Under the pieces are notes generated by a model, which was given only the letters and a program-made list of their open reading frames with translations, searched no databases and had not been told where the DNA came from. Both the position numbers and the translations under genes were made by a program. From the NCBI RefSeq assembly GCF_000025185.1, contig NC_013720.1:4960001-5024000 (forward strand): a stretch of DNA of 64,000 nt, in the 5' to 3' direction. This stretch comes from Pirellula staleyi DSM 6068. Its GTDB lineage: Bacteria; Planctomycetota; Planctomycetia; Pirellulales; Pirellulaceae. This document shows positions 39,895 through 47,984 of the stretch, piece after piece; the stretch's first letter is position 1, and the number at the start of each line of letters is the position of its first letter.

Positions 39895-41532
39895 CTAGCT
39901 CTGGCCGAATTGCGGAGCATTCCCAGCCTGCTGCATGCTGGCGCCAAACGACGGCATGACGCCCAGCATCGGAACACCCAGTTGCTGCAAATCGCGCAGC
40001 GCGACGAGTGTCGGGAAGAAGTAGTCGAGAATTACTGCCAGCCCAAAACCGCCGACGATCGCAACAAATGCCCCCAAAGCGAGCACCATCAGTTTGCGTG
40101 GTCCGAGCGGTTTGGCCACGAACGTGGCTGGCTGAACAATGCTCAGGCTGCTGATCCGCTCTTCATCGAGCGAGCGGTTGATGCGAGCCTGCTCGAGCTT
40201 CTCGGCATATGTGCGGTGACGCTGTTCCGACAAGTCGACCTGACGCTGAAGCTGAGCGAATCGGACCTCCGCGTTGTTGAGCGCTGCGAGATCTTGCACG
40301 AGTGCAATCTTTTGTTTGCTGAGACTCTGTGCGCGACCACGCAACCAGTTCACCTGCGACTGCTCGGTATGCAAAGCAAGTTCGAGGGCTTGACGCGCAG
40401 GATTAATCGACATGGTGGGCTGCGAGCGGCTCGATCCTTGCTCCTTTAGTAATTCGCGCAGTTCGGAAATCTGCTGACGAACCGCGATCAGCTGCGGATG
40501 ACTATCAGTCGATCGAGCGGCGAGTTCGAACTCGCGGGCCTCGAGTGTGAAGAGCTGTGTGCGCATTCCATCGTAGGCCGCATTGGGTCCTTCGAGCGAT
40601 TGCGTTTCGATGCGCTCGGGCAACTTACTGATCTGCTGCTCGATCCCACGGATTTTCGATTCCGAAGCAGCCAGTTCAGCGGTCCCTTGCTTCAAACGAT
40701 TCTCGATCTCGGCCATCTGATCTTCAAGCTGCTTTCGTTTGCCTTCAATGGAGCTGATTTTGAGGAGATTCTTGGCATTTTCGAGCTCTTTGCTCGCCCT
40801 GCGCCACTGCTCGAGCGACTGATCGGTCTGCCGCTCAAAGAACTCATAGGAGCCCGCAGTTCGGTGTACCCGCACATGCTCTTCCATATAAACGGCAATC
40901 ATCGTGGCGACGATGCGCTGCGCGCGGTCGGGTGTCTGCGCTTTGCAAGCCACGGAGATGATGTTGCTCTTCTTGGGGGCGAAAATTTCGAGCTCCTTTT
41001 CGAGCGCCAGGACAGCTCGTTGATGATCGCTACTCGGGACGACAATCACCGGTTTCGCAGGGGGACGAATTCCATCGACCACTGCTTCGAGTTTGGCGAT
41101 CTCACTCGACACCAGCGCATCGCTGGTCGAGTTCTCAGCAGTCAGCCCCGTTTCGGGATCGATCTGCTTTTCATGGCCATGCAGGATGTACTGCGGCCCC
41201 AGCATCTCGACCACTTTGTCGAGCACGAGTCGGCTACGCAGAATTTCGAGGAGCGAGTTGATTTCGGACTCGCGCGATTCGTAAATCGAAATCAGCTGAC
41301 CGTTTGAAGCGGTCGGATCGAGCGTCAGATTCTCGCGGCCAAAACGTACAAATACCTTGGCTTCGGAAAAGTACGACCGAGGCATCATCAGCGAACCAAC
41401 AAACGTTAAACCCATCACCACGATGGCAAACAGGGCCGCCACATGCCAACGTTTGCGCAAGGCGCGAACGATGGTCATCACGTGAGTTTTGATCTGCTGT
41501 GGCTCGATCATTGCTTCGCTCGCTTCCATCAT
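39895..41532 (-). CDS. Wzz/GumC-like chain-length determinant protein without kinase domain
   Basis: The 545-residue product has two membrane helices, near residues 32-51 and 490-510. A long periplasmic part between them holds an N-terminal Wzz alpha/beta domain (about 52-240) and a coiled coil rich in Glu, Gln and Leu (about 240-470). The 'KPLGPRKLMVLALGAFVAIVGGFGLAV' segment is the usual P-rich second helix of polysaccharide co-polymerases. The short cytoplasmic tail lacks Walker motifs, so no tyrosine-kinase domain is fused. It likely sets chain length. It is the first gene of the cluster in transcription order. Confidence 0.88.
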   Translation of the reverse strand: MMEASEAMIEPQQIKTHVMTIVRALRKRWHVAALFAIVVMGLTFVGSLMMPRSYFSEAKVFVRFGRENLTLDPTASNGQLISIYESRESEINSLLEILRSRLVLDKVVEMLGPQYILHGHEKQIDPETGLTAENSTSDALVSSEIAKLEAVVDGIRPPAKPVIVVPSSDHQRAVLALEKELEIFAPKKSNIISVACKAQTPDRAQRIVATMIAVYMEEHVRVHRTAGSYEFFERQTDQSLEQWRRASKELENAKNLLKISSIEGKRKQLEDQMAEIENRLKQGTAELAASESKIRGIEQQISKLPERIETQSLEGPNAAYDGMRTQLFTLEAREFELAARSTDSHPQLIAVRQQISELRELLKEQGSSRSQPTMSINPARQALELALHTEQSQVNWLRGRAQSLSKQKIALVQDLAALNNAEVRFAQLQRQVDLSEQRHRTYAEKLEQARINRSLDEERISSLSIVQPATFVAKPLGPRKLMVLALGAFVAIVGGFGLAVILDYFFPTLVALRDLQQLGVPMLGVMPSFGASMQQAGNAPQFGQS

Positions 41533-41669
41533 CGACTAGAGATTTTGGCCGCCAATATCGTTGGAATCACGACAATCGCGCCAAGCAGCACAATCGGTAG
41601 AAGCGCAACGCGCGACACTCTCCCGACTCTCTGCGGCGCGTAAGTCTAGGTTGCGGCTGGAGTGGAGCA

Positions 41670-41729
41670 AGAAATAGAAAATCGCACGTATCGAGTGTGC
41701 CGTTAACGGGCATGCGATACGTGCGATCT
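41670..41729 (-). terminator. Intrinsic terminator of argG
   Basis: On the minus strand a perfect 13-bp stem (41715-41727 with 41681-41693) with a 21-base, partly self-complementary loop is followed by TTTTCTATTTC. It begins about 35 bases after the argG stop. Confidence 0.85.
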
Positions 41730-41762
41730 TGGATCGTGACGAAAGCTTAGCGGGGAACGCGA

Positions 41763-42977
41763 TTAGTAAGGACGTGGCGTGATGCGGCCTTGCACACGGC
41801 CGGGAAGCCCTTGAATGCGTAGGAACCCTTCGGCGTCGGTCTGGTTGTACGAACCGCCACCTTCCATCGTGGCGATACCTTCGTCGTACAGGTTGTTCGG
41901 GCTAGTGCGCCCGGCGACCATGACGTTGCCTTTGTAGAGGGCCAGCTTCACTTCGCCAGTGACGTTCTTCTGCGCTTCTTTGTTGAAAGCGAGCAGGGCG
42001 TCCATCTTGGCGTGGTACCAGAAGCCGTAGTACACCATTTCGGCGACGACAGGCGCGAGCGAATCGCGCAGGTGCATCAGGTCGCGATCCATCGTCAACT
42101 GCTCGATCACGCGATGCCCGGTGTAAAGAATCGTCATGCCGGGAGCTTCATAAACGCCGCGGCTCTTCATGCCGACGAAGCGATTCTCGACCATATCGAT
42201 CTGGCCGATGCCGTTGCGGCCGCCGATGGTGTTGAGGGTCTTCACGATCTCCAGTGGCGAAAGCGTTTTGCCATTCACACTGACAGGCACACCCTTCTCG
42301 AAGGCAATCGTCACTTCTTCCACAGCGTCGGGCGCTTTGCGTGGCGAGACAGTCATACCGAACTCAACGAGTTCGACCCCGTTAACGTTCAGGTCCTCGA
42401 GTTTGCCAGCTTCGTAGCTGATATGGAGGCAGTTCTCGTCGCTGCTATACGGCTTCGAGACACTCGCCTTCACTGGAATGTTGTTCTTATCACAGTAGGC
42501 AATCATCTCGGTCCGACCGGGGAAAAGCTTGCGGAACTTCTCGATCCGCCAAGGGGCGATCACTTCCACGGCTGGATTGAGAGCTTCAGCAGCGAGCTGA
42601 AAACGGCATTGGTCGTTCCCCTTGCCCGTTGCGCCGTGAGCGTAGGCCACAGCGCCGAGGTCGCGAGCAATCTGCAAGCAAACCTTCGAGATCAGCGGGC
42701 GGGCGATCGAAGTGCCGAGCAGATACCAGCCTTCGTACTTGGCCTGAAACTGCATCACTGGAAATGCAAAGTCGCGGCAGAGTTCTTCTTGAGCATCGAC
42801 GATTTGCGAGCTCTTCGCGCCGCAGTCGCGGGCCTTCTTCAGGATCGCTTGGCGATCTTCGCAAGGCTGACCGAGGTCGACATAGACCGCATGGACTTCA
42901 TAGCCCTCGTCTTGCAACCAGCCCAGAATCACTGAAGTATCAAGACCGCCGGAATAGGCCAGAACGCAGCTTGGCAT
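41763..42977 (-). CDS. argG: Argininosuccinate synthase
   Basis: The 404-residue product is full length. It opens with 'CVLAYSGGLDTSVIL', the ATP-pyrophosphatase P-loop, and has the family's 'YAHGATGKGNDQCRFQLA', 'KPYSSDENCLHISYEAGKLED' and 'GRNGIGQIDMVENRFVGMKSRGVYE'. It joins citrulline and aspartate using ATP in arginine biosynthesis and the urea cycle. It appears to be transcribed alone and ends at a strong terminator. Confidence 0.97.
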   Translation of the reverse strand: MPSCVLAYSGGLDTSVILGWLQDEGYEVHAVYVDLGQPCEDRQAILKKARDCGAKSSQIVDAQEELCRDFAFPVMQFQAKYEGWYLLGTSIARPLISKVCLQIARDLGAVAYAHGATGKGNDQCRFQLAAEALNPAVEVIAPWRIEKFRKLFPGRTEMIAYCDKNNIPVKASVSKPYSSDENCLHISYEAGKLEDLNVNGVELVEFGMTVSPRKAPDAVEEVTIAFEKGVPVSVNGKTLSPLEIVKTLNTIGGRNGIGQIDMVENRFVGMKSRGVYEAPGMTILYTGHRVIEQLTMDRDLMHLRDSLAPVVAEMVYYGFWYHAKMDALLAFNKEAQKNVTGEVKLALYKGNVMVAGRTSPNNLYDEGIATMEGGGSYNQTDAEGFLRIQGLPGRVQGRITPRPY

Positions 42978-43114
42978 GGATCGAACTCTTTCGTGGAAAA
43001 CGACAGGCCGTAAATTAGGTCGGCCGGCGAACTAGTGGTCGTGCAAAAGTTGGCGAAAGTCTCGTATTTTGGACCGGTGTGGCCCGGCTGACAAGGCGTA
43101 GCTAGGATGAAGTG

Positions 43115-43894
43115 ATGGAACTTAACGATGCACTGCAAATTGCCCAGCGACTGTTGTCGGGCGAACTCACTCCCGACAACTTTGCCAAACTGGCTGCCGA
43201 TCCCAAACTCTCGACGACGGCGGAACTTACGGGGGTGACGCTCGATCTCGATCGCCGCCGCCGGTGCGGCTTTCCCGAGGTGATTTACGGCGAAGGAAAA
43301 GACGCCCGCACTATTGCCTCGATCATCGAGCGGCTTTTGGCGAGCGAGGTTCGCGTTTTGACCACTCGTGTCACGCGAACCATCGCCGACGAGCTTTTAC
43401 AGATCTTTCCCGGGGCTCACTACAACGCCTCCGCTAGGACCTTTCGTGTCACCATCAAGCCAGACGAGGCCGATCGGGGCTATGTGCCGGTCGTGACTGC
43501 CGGGACCACCGACCTGCCGATCGCGGAAGAAGCGCGCGAAACGCTCGACTGGATGCAGGTGCGGACGCAAATTGTGGCCGATGTCGGTGTCGCTGGACCG
43601 CAGCGTCTGATTGCCAAATTGCCGCTACTTGCGGGGGCCGATGCCGTGGTCTGTGCAGCCGGTATGGAAGCCGCTTTGCCAAGCGTGCTAGGTGGTTATG
43701 TCGATTGCCCGGTCATCGCCGTCCCCACCAGTGTCGGCTATGGAGCCAGCTTTGGGGGCGTCACGGCGCTGCTCGGCATGCTCAACAGCTGCGCGTCGAA
43801 TGTCACCGTAGTGAACATCGATGCGGGATTCAAAGCCGGTTACGTTGCCGGGCTGATTGCCACACGCGCCCACGACGCCCGACGCTCGCAGTAA
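43115..43894 (+). CDS. larB: Nickel pincer cofactor biosynthesis carboxylase LarB
   Basis: The product has 259 residues from ATG 43115 (AGGA 7 bases upstream). LarB/PurE-like features are 'LDLDRRRRCGFPEVIYGEGKDARTI', 'VVTAGTTDLPIAEEA', 'DVGVAGPQRL', 'VVCAAGMEAALPSVLGGYVDCPVIAVPTSVGYGASFGGV' and 'LNSCASNVTVVNIDAGFKAGYVAG'. LarB carboxylates and hydrolyses nicotinic acid adenine dinucleotide, the first step to the nickel pincer cofactor of lactate racemase-type enzymes. larC, larE and larA are not in the window. nnrD follows 50 bases downstream. Confidence 0.92.
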   Translation: MELNDALQIAQRLLSGELTPDNFAKLAADPKLSTTAELTGVTLDLDRRRRCGFPEVIYGEGKDARTIASIIERLLASEVRVLTTRVTRTIADELLQIFPGAHYNASARTFRVTIKPDEADRGYVPVVTAGTTDLPIAEEARETLDWMQVRTQIVADVGVAGPQRLIAKLPLLAGADAVVCAAGMEAALPSVLGGYVDCPVIAVPTSVGYGASFGGVTALLGMLNSCASNVTVVNIDAGFKAGYVAGLIATRAHDARRSQ

Positions 43895-43944
43895 CGCTTG
43901 TTCGTCGCCGCCTCCCCTCGAAAAACGTTGTTTTTGAGTCAAAA

Positions 43945-44814
43945 ATGAGTAATTCGCCACTTCCCAAGCTCTCGCCACGCCAGCGTGCGAGTCACAAAGG
44001 GGACTTTGGTCGTGTGCTGATCGTCGGCGGATCGAAGGGAATGGCAGGGGCCGTGGCGCTCGCGGGAATCAGCTCCCTGCGGATGGGAGCAGGGCTCGTT
44101 CGGCTAGCTATCCCTGAACCGATTGCCAATCTCGTCGCCAGCTTCGAGCCGTCGTATATGACGGTTTCGCTCCCCACCGACGATGGCGTGCGGGGCTCCA
44201 TTCGCGCCTACCACGAACTGGTGAAGGAGATCGAGTGGGCCGATGTCGTGGCAATCGGGCCGGGTCTAGGACAATCCAAAGACCTGGCGCAGCTGGTGCG
44301 TTGGCTCTTCGACCGGACTGAGAAACCGGCGATTTTCGACGCCGATGCACTCAACATGCTCTCCCCTCTCGATCTGTCGGCCCGGCCCGCAGGACCACGA
44401 ATTTTGACGCCTCATCCCGGCGAGCTGCGACGATTGGCCGGAAAACCTCTCGCCTCGCGCGACGAGCAAATCAAAGCTGCTCAGTCGATCGCTGCCAAAC
44501 TGGGCGTGATTGTTTTGGTCAAAGGGGAGGGGACAGCTATCACCGACGGCCAGACCACTGCCCTCAACACCACCGGCAACCCGGGGATGGCGACTGGCGG
44601 CAGTGGCGACGCTCTGACCGGAATCATCGCCGCTCTGGTGGGGCAAAAACTTTCGCCTCTCGAGGCCGCTATTCTCGGAGCCCATCTGCACGGGCTCGCT
44701 GGGGATCTTGCGGCGGCCGAGCTGGGAGAAATTTCGCTCATCGCGAGCGATTTGCCACGTTTTTTGCCTCGGGCTATTCAGCAGTATCAGCGCGACACTG
44801 CATCGCCCGTTTAG
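43945..44814 (+). CDS. nnrD: ADP-dependent NAD(P)H-hydrate dehydratase
   Basis: The product has 289 residues from ATG 43945; the frame extends back into larB but the true domain begins here. Carbohydrate-kinase-like YjeF C-terminal domain motifs are 'HKGDFGRVLIVGGSKGMAGAVALA', 'GPGLGQS', 'FDADALN', 'LTPHPGEL', 'VLVKGEGTAI' and 'TGNPGMATGGSGDALTG' with the catalytic Asp. It repairs hydrated NADH and NADPH. The N-terminal epimerase domain of the fused NnrE-NnrD proteins is absent. Co-location with larB links two nicotinamide-nucleotide enzymes, but this may be chance. Confidence 0.93.
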   Translation: MSNSPLPKLSPRQRASHKGDFGRVLIVGGSKGMAGAVALAGISSLRMGAGLVRLAIPEPIANLVASFEPSYMTVSLPTDDGVRGSIRAYHELVKEIEWADVVAIGPGLGQSKDLAQLVRWLFDRTEKPAIFDADALNMLSPLDLSARPAGPRILTPHPGELRRLAGKPLASRDEQIKAAQSIAAKLGVIVLVKGEGTAITDGQTTALNTTGNPGMATGGSGDALTGIIAALVGQKLSPLEAAILGAHLHGLAGDLAAAELGEISLIASDLPRFLPRAIQQYQRDTASPV

Positions 44815-45006
44815 CTGAAAGTCGGTACCGGAATTGCCGATTTTCGCGTCTAGCCGCATACTAGCGAAAGATTTCCCGCCTCCACGAAAGAGTTGACGCA
44901 GCTGGCCCCAGCCTGTGGTGCCGACAATAGTAGAGTTCGTTACGATTCTTTTGTGGCGACCTCCGCAGACTAAACATCCCCACCTATCTCCATAGCATCC
45001 CTCACC

Positions 45007-45939
45007 TTGCAACTTTTTCGTACCGCCCGTGACCTGCCTGAGAGCCTCCTGCACGGAGCAGTGACCATCGGCAACTTCGATGGAGTGCATCGTGGTCACG
45101 CCGCGCTGCTGGAGCGGCTGAAAGCCCAGGCGGAGCGTGTGGGAGGGCCGGCTATTGTGTTCACGTTCGATCCGCATCCGGTGCGGCTGTTGCGCCCCAG
45201 CGAAACGCCGCCGCCTCTCACCTGGACCGATCGAAAAGCCGAACTTCTGTTCGACCTCGGTGTGTCGGCTGTGATTTCCTATCCCACCGATTTGGCCCTT
45301 TTGTCGCTCACCGCAGGCGAATTTTTTGAATCGATTTTGCGGCAAACGCTCGCCGCTCGCGCGGTGGTGGAAGGCCCCAACTTCTACTTCGGCAAAGGAC
45401 GCGAGGGAAATGTGCACACGCTCGCCAAGCTCTGCGAATCGGCAGGGATGACCTTCGAAGTGGTCGAGCCGACGATTGAAGCGGGAGCGATCGTTTCGAG
45501 CAGCCGAGTTCGCCAGCTGATTGTCGATGGCAATGTCGGCGAGGCGTCGCAACTCCTCACACGTCCCTATCGCATTCGAGGGATGGTGACCCACGGCGCA
45601 CAGCGCGGCAGCAAGATCGGCTTCCCGACAGCGAACGTCGATGCCATCGATACACTGCTCCCGAAGCTGGGTGTTTACGCGGCCCGGGCCATCACCTCAC
45701 AAGGGACCTTTGCCGCAGCGCTTAACTTGGGCCCCAATCCGACGTTTGGCGAACATGCCACCAAAGTGGAAGCACATCTGCTAGGCTTTAGTGGTTCGCT
45801 TTACGGTCAGCCGATCGAACTCGATTTCCTGGCTCATTTGCGCGATATCCGCCCGTTTGCTTCTATCGATGCCTTGAAACAGCAACTAGCGCTCGATGTC
45901 GCAGCAACCCAAGCAATCGTTGCTCGGCACAGTTCTTAG
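45007..45939 (+). CDS. ribF: Bifunctional riboflavin kinase / FAD synthetase
   Basis: The 310-residue product starts at TTG 45007, since alignment to the usual 'M-x-L-x-R' family start fits and no ATG occurs before the catalytic region. The FAD synthetase domain has 'VTIGNFDGVHRGH' and 'FTFDPHP', and ends near residue 180 with 'SSSRVRQLI'. The flavokinase domain has 'GSKIGFPTANV', 'LGVYAARA' and 'LNLGPNPTFG'. It makes FMN and FAD from riboflavin. The Shine-Dalgarno sequence is weak. Confidence 0.95.
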   Translation: MQLFRTARDLPESLLHGAVTIGNFDGVHRGHAALLERLKAQAERVGGPAIVFTFDPHPVRLLRPSETPPPLTWTDRKAELLFDLGVSAVISYPTDLALLSLTAGEFFESILRQTLAARAVVEGPNFYFGKGREGNVHTLAKLCESAGMTFEVVEPTIEAGAIVSSSRVRQLIVDGNVGEASQLLTRPYRIRGMVTHGAQRGSKIGFPTANVDAIDTLLPKLGVYAARAITSQGTFAAALNLGPNPTFGEHATKVEAHLLGFSGSLYGQPIELDFLAHLRDIRPFASIDALKQQLALDVAATQAIVARHSS

Positions 45940-46026
45940 TTCCGATTTATTGACTAGCGATCCACTCGCCACCCAAGTTCGATCCCTTCTCTCCCGCCAC
46001 GACTTTTTGCTCGATTCGAGATCTTC

Positions 46027-47010
46027 ATGAGTATCGACTGGAAACGTTTTACCGAACTGATTCACGCACACCAGCGATTTGTGCTCACGAGCCACATTCG
46101 CCCCGACTGCGACGCGCTCGGTAGCGAACTGGGGATGGCGGCCATCCTGCGCTCGCTCGGCAAAGATGTCAAAATTGCCAATGGCCACGCCACGCCACCC
46201 AACCTGGCGTTCATCGATCCGCGCAGCGAGATTCGGGTGATTGGCCAAACCATCACCGCCGAAGAGTTAGCCGATCGCGATCTGCTAATGATTCTCGACA
46301 CCAGTGCCTGGGCCCAGCTCGGCGCCATGAGCGAGGTTGTGAAGACAACCAGCGCGAAAAAAATCGTCCTCGATCATCACGTCAGCGAGGATGATCTCGG
46401 AGCTGAAAATTTTAAGAACACCACGGCAGAGGCAGCTGGCCGATTGGTTGTCGAAGCAGCCGATGCTCTGGGGGTCCCGCTCACCGCAGAGATTGCCTTC
46501 CCTCTGTTCGCCGCCATTGCCACCGACACCGGCTGGTTTCGGTTTGGCTCTGCTTCAGCTGGCACTTACCGTATGGCAGCTCGCCTGATCGAAGCCGGCA
46601 TCAAGCCCTCCGCAATCTACAACGCTCTCTACGAACAGGACACGATTGGCCGCGTGAAACTGCGTGGCGAGATCCTCGCGCGCGTCGAAGCACTCCTAGA
46701 TGGGCGACTCGTGCACACTTATGTCCTGAAAGAAGACTTCACAAAGACTGGCGCCAATGCTGCCGACACGGAAGATGTCATCAACATGGCGCTCGGCATT
46801 GCCGGGACGCAGTTTGCCGTGATCTTCGTCGAGCAAGCCACGGGGGGCTTCAAACTGAGCTTCCGGAGTCGCTGCGCAGTCGATTGCAGCAAGATGGCCG
46901 AAAAGTTTGGGGGCGGTGGTCACAAAGCGGCTGCGGGCGCTTTTGTCGCCGGAGAACTTGCCGAGGTGCAGAAGCAAGTTCTTGACGCCGTTCTCGCTGC
47001 AATGCAATAA
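46027..47010 (+). CDS. DHH-family phosphoesterase (NrnA-type oligoribonuclease/pAp phosphatase)
   Basis: The 327-residue product has the DHH core: 'TSHIRPDCDALGSELG' (metal-binding Asp pair), 'LMILDTSAW' and 'IVLDHHVSEDDLG', then the DHHA1 domain ending in 'KFGGGGHKAAAGAF'. The domain order and length match NrnA, which degrades nano-RNAs and hydrolyses 3'-phosphoadenosine 5'-phosphate. It lies 87 bases after ribF on the same strand, so co-transcription is possible. Confidence 0.9.
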   Translation: MSIDWKRFTELIHAHQRFVLTSHIRPDCDALGSELGMAAILRSLGKDVKIANGHATPPNLAFIDPRSEIRVIGQTITAEELADRDLLMILDTSAWAQLGAMSEVVKTTSAKKIVLDHHVSEDDLGAENFKNTTAEAAGRLVVEAADALGVPLTAEIAFPLFAAIATDTGWFRFGSASAGTYRMAARLIEAGIKPSAIYNALYEQDTIGRVKLRGEILARVEALLDGRLVHTYVLKEDFTKTGANAADTEDVINMALGIAGTQFAVIFVEQATGGFKLSFRSRCAVDCSKMAEKFGGGGHKAAAGAFVAGELAEVQKQVLDAVLAAMQ

Positions 47011-47366
47011 TCCGGCCCGCAGCGGGGTGGCCCCACAGCCACGGTATCTCTGCTCCTGCAGATGCCGCACGCTCGTTGGTTGACTATATTACGAAGTAGA
47101 GCATGACGATGTTGCGACAATCTCGCAGCATCACCTCTGTCTTTACGCAGTAAGAGTCATCCCTACCAGCACCTCCCCAGCGACCGACCCACCCCAAGGA
47201 ATTCTTCCTGTTCCATCGATCGAGCCTCTTACCAACTTTTGTGTAGCGATAGCGGCTGTCACAACCATCTCGGTTAGAGGCACACGCTAGAGCTGCGAAG
47301 CGAAAGGCTTGCGATCGATTTTTGCCTACCAAAGTCCGGCTCATCCCACAGCGGAGTTAACGAGCG
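47011..47366. other. Intergenic region before the Rieske/cytochrome b operon
   Basis: No coding frame is supported. It should carry the promoter of the respiratory operon; TTGACT at 47080-47085 is followed at once by TATATT but with no properly spaced partner, so no promoter is called. A GGAG lies about 12 bases before the Rieske start. Confidence 0.4.
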
Positions 47367-47984
47367 ATGGCCAAAAGTCTCAATCCTCATGCGTCGGGCA
47401 AACCCAAAGCCGACGAGCCTACTGCGCAGGGACATGGTGGCGAGCCACCCCGTCGCAATCTTCTGGTGGCCACACTCGCCGCTGCGATTGGTGGTTTCGT
47501 CGGTCTCTTTCCTGTGGGTGCTGGCATGGCACTCTTCCTCAATCCTCTGCTGAAGAAAAAAGCGGCTGCCGGGGAAGGGGACGACAAACTGAAACGTGTC
47601 GCCACCATCGAATCGCTTCCAGCCGATGGCACCCCGATTCAAGTGCCGGTGATAGCCGACAAAATCGATGCCTGGACCGGCGAGCCCAATCAACCTGTCG
47701 GCGCGGTTTTTCTGCGACGAACGAGCGACAACAAAGTGGAATGCCTGAACGCCATTTGCCCTCACGCAGGGTGCATGGTGTCGTACTCCGCCGATCGCAA
47801 ACTGTTCCAGTGTCCTTGCCACACAAGCTCGTTTGAGCTCGATGGCAAACGCATTTTGCCATCCCCAAGTCCGCGCGACATGGATGGTCTTGTGGTCGAT
47901 GAAACCAAACTCGCGAGCGGTGAAGTTTGGATCGACTTTGTGAACTACTACCCCGGCAAAGAGCATCAAGAGCCCAAAGCATGA
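47367..47984 (+). CDS. Rieske iron-sulfur protein of a cytochrome bc complex
   Basis: The 205-residue product has a polar start, a twin-arginine motif (PPRRNLL) and one membrane helix that probably stays as an anchor. The Rieske fold holds the cluster ligands in C131-P-H133-A-G-C136 and C149-P-C151-H152. Electrons pass from quinol through the 2Fe-2S cluster to c-type haems. The stop overlaps the start of the cytochrome b fusion gene (ATGA), so the two subunits are made together. A separate cytochrome c1 gene is absent; the haem modules fused to cytochrome b could replace it. Confidence 0.92.
   Translation: MAKSLNPHASGKPKADEPTAQGHGGEPPRRNLLVATLAAAIGGFVGLFPVGAGMALFLNPLLKKKAAAGEGDDKLKRVATIESLPADGTPIQVPVIADKIDAWTGEPNQPVGAVFLRRTSDNKVECLNAICPHAGCMVSYSADRKLFQCPCHTSSFELDGKRILPSPSPRDMDGLVVDETKLASGEVWIDFVNYYPGKEHQEPKA

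Noticed and set aside
44266-45594. A 442-codon minus-strand frame across nnrD and ribF
   Set aside because: It spans two real plus-strand genes and their gap, with no motif.
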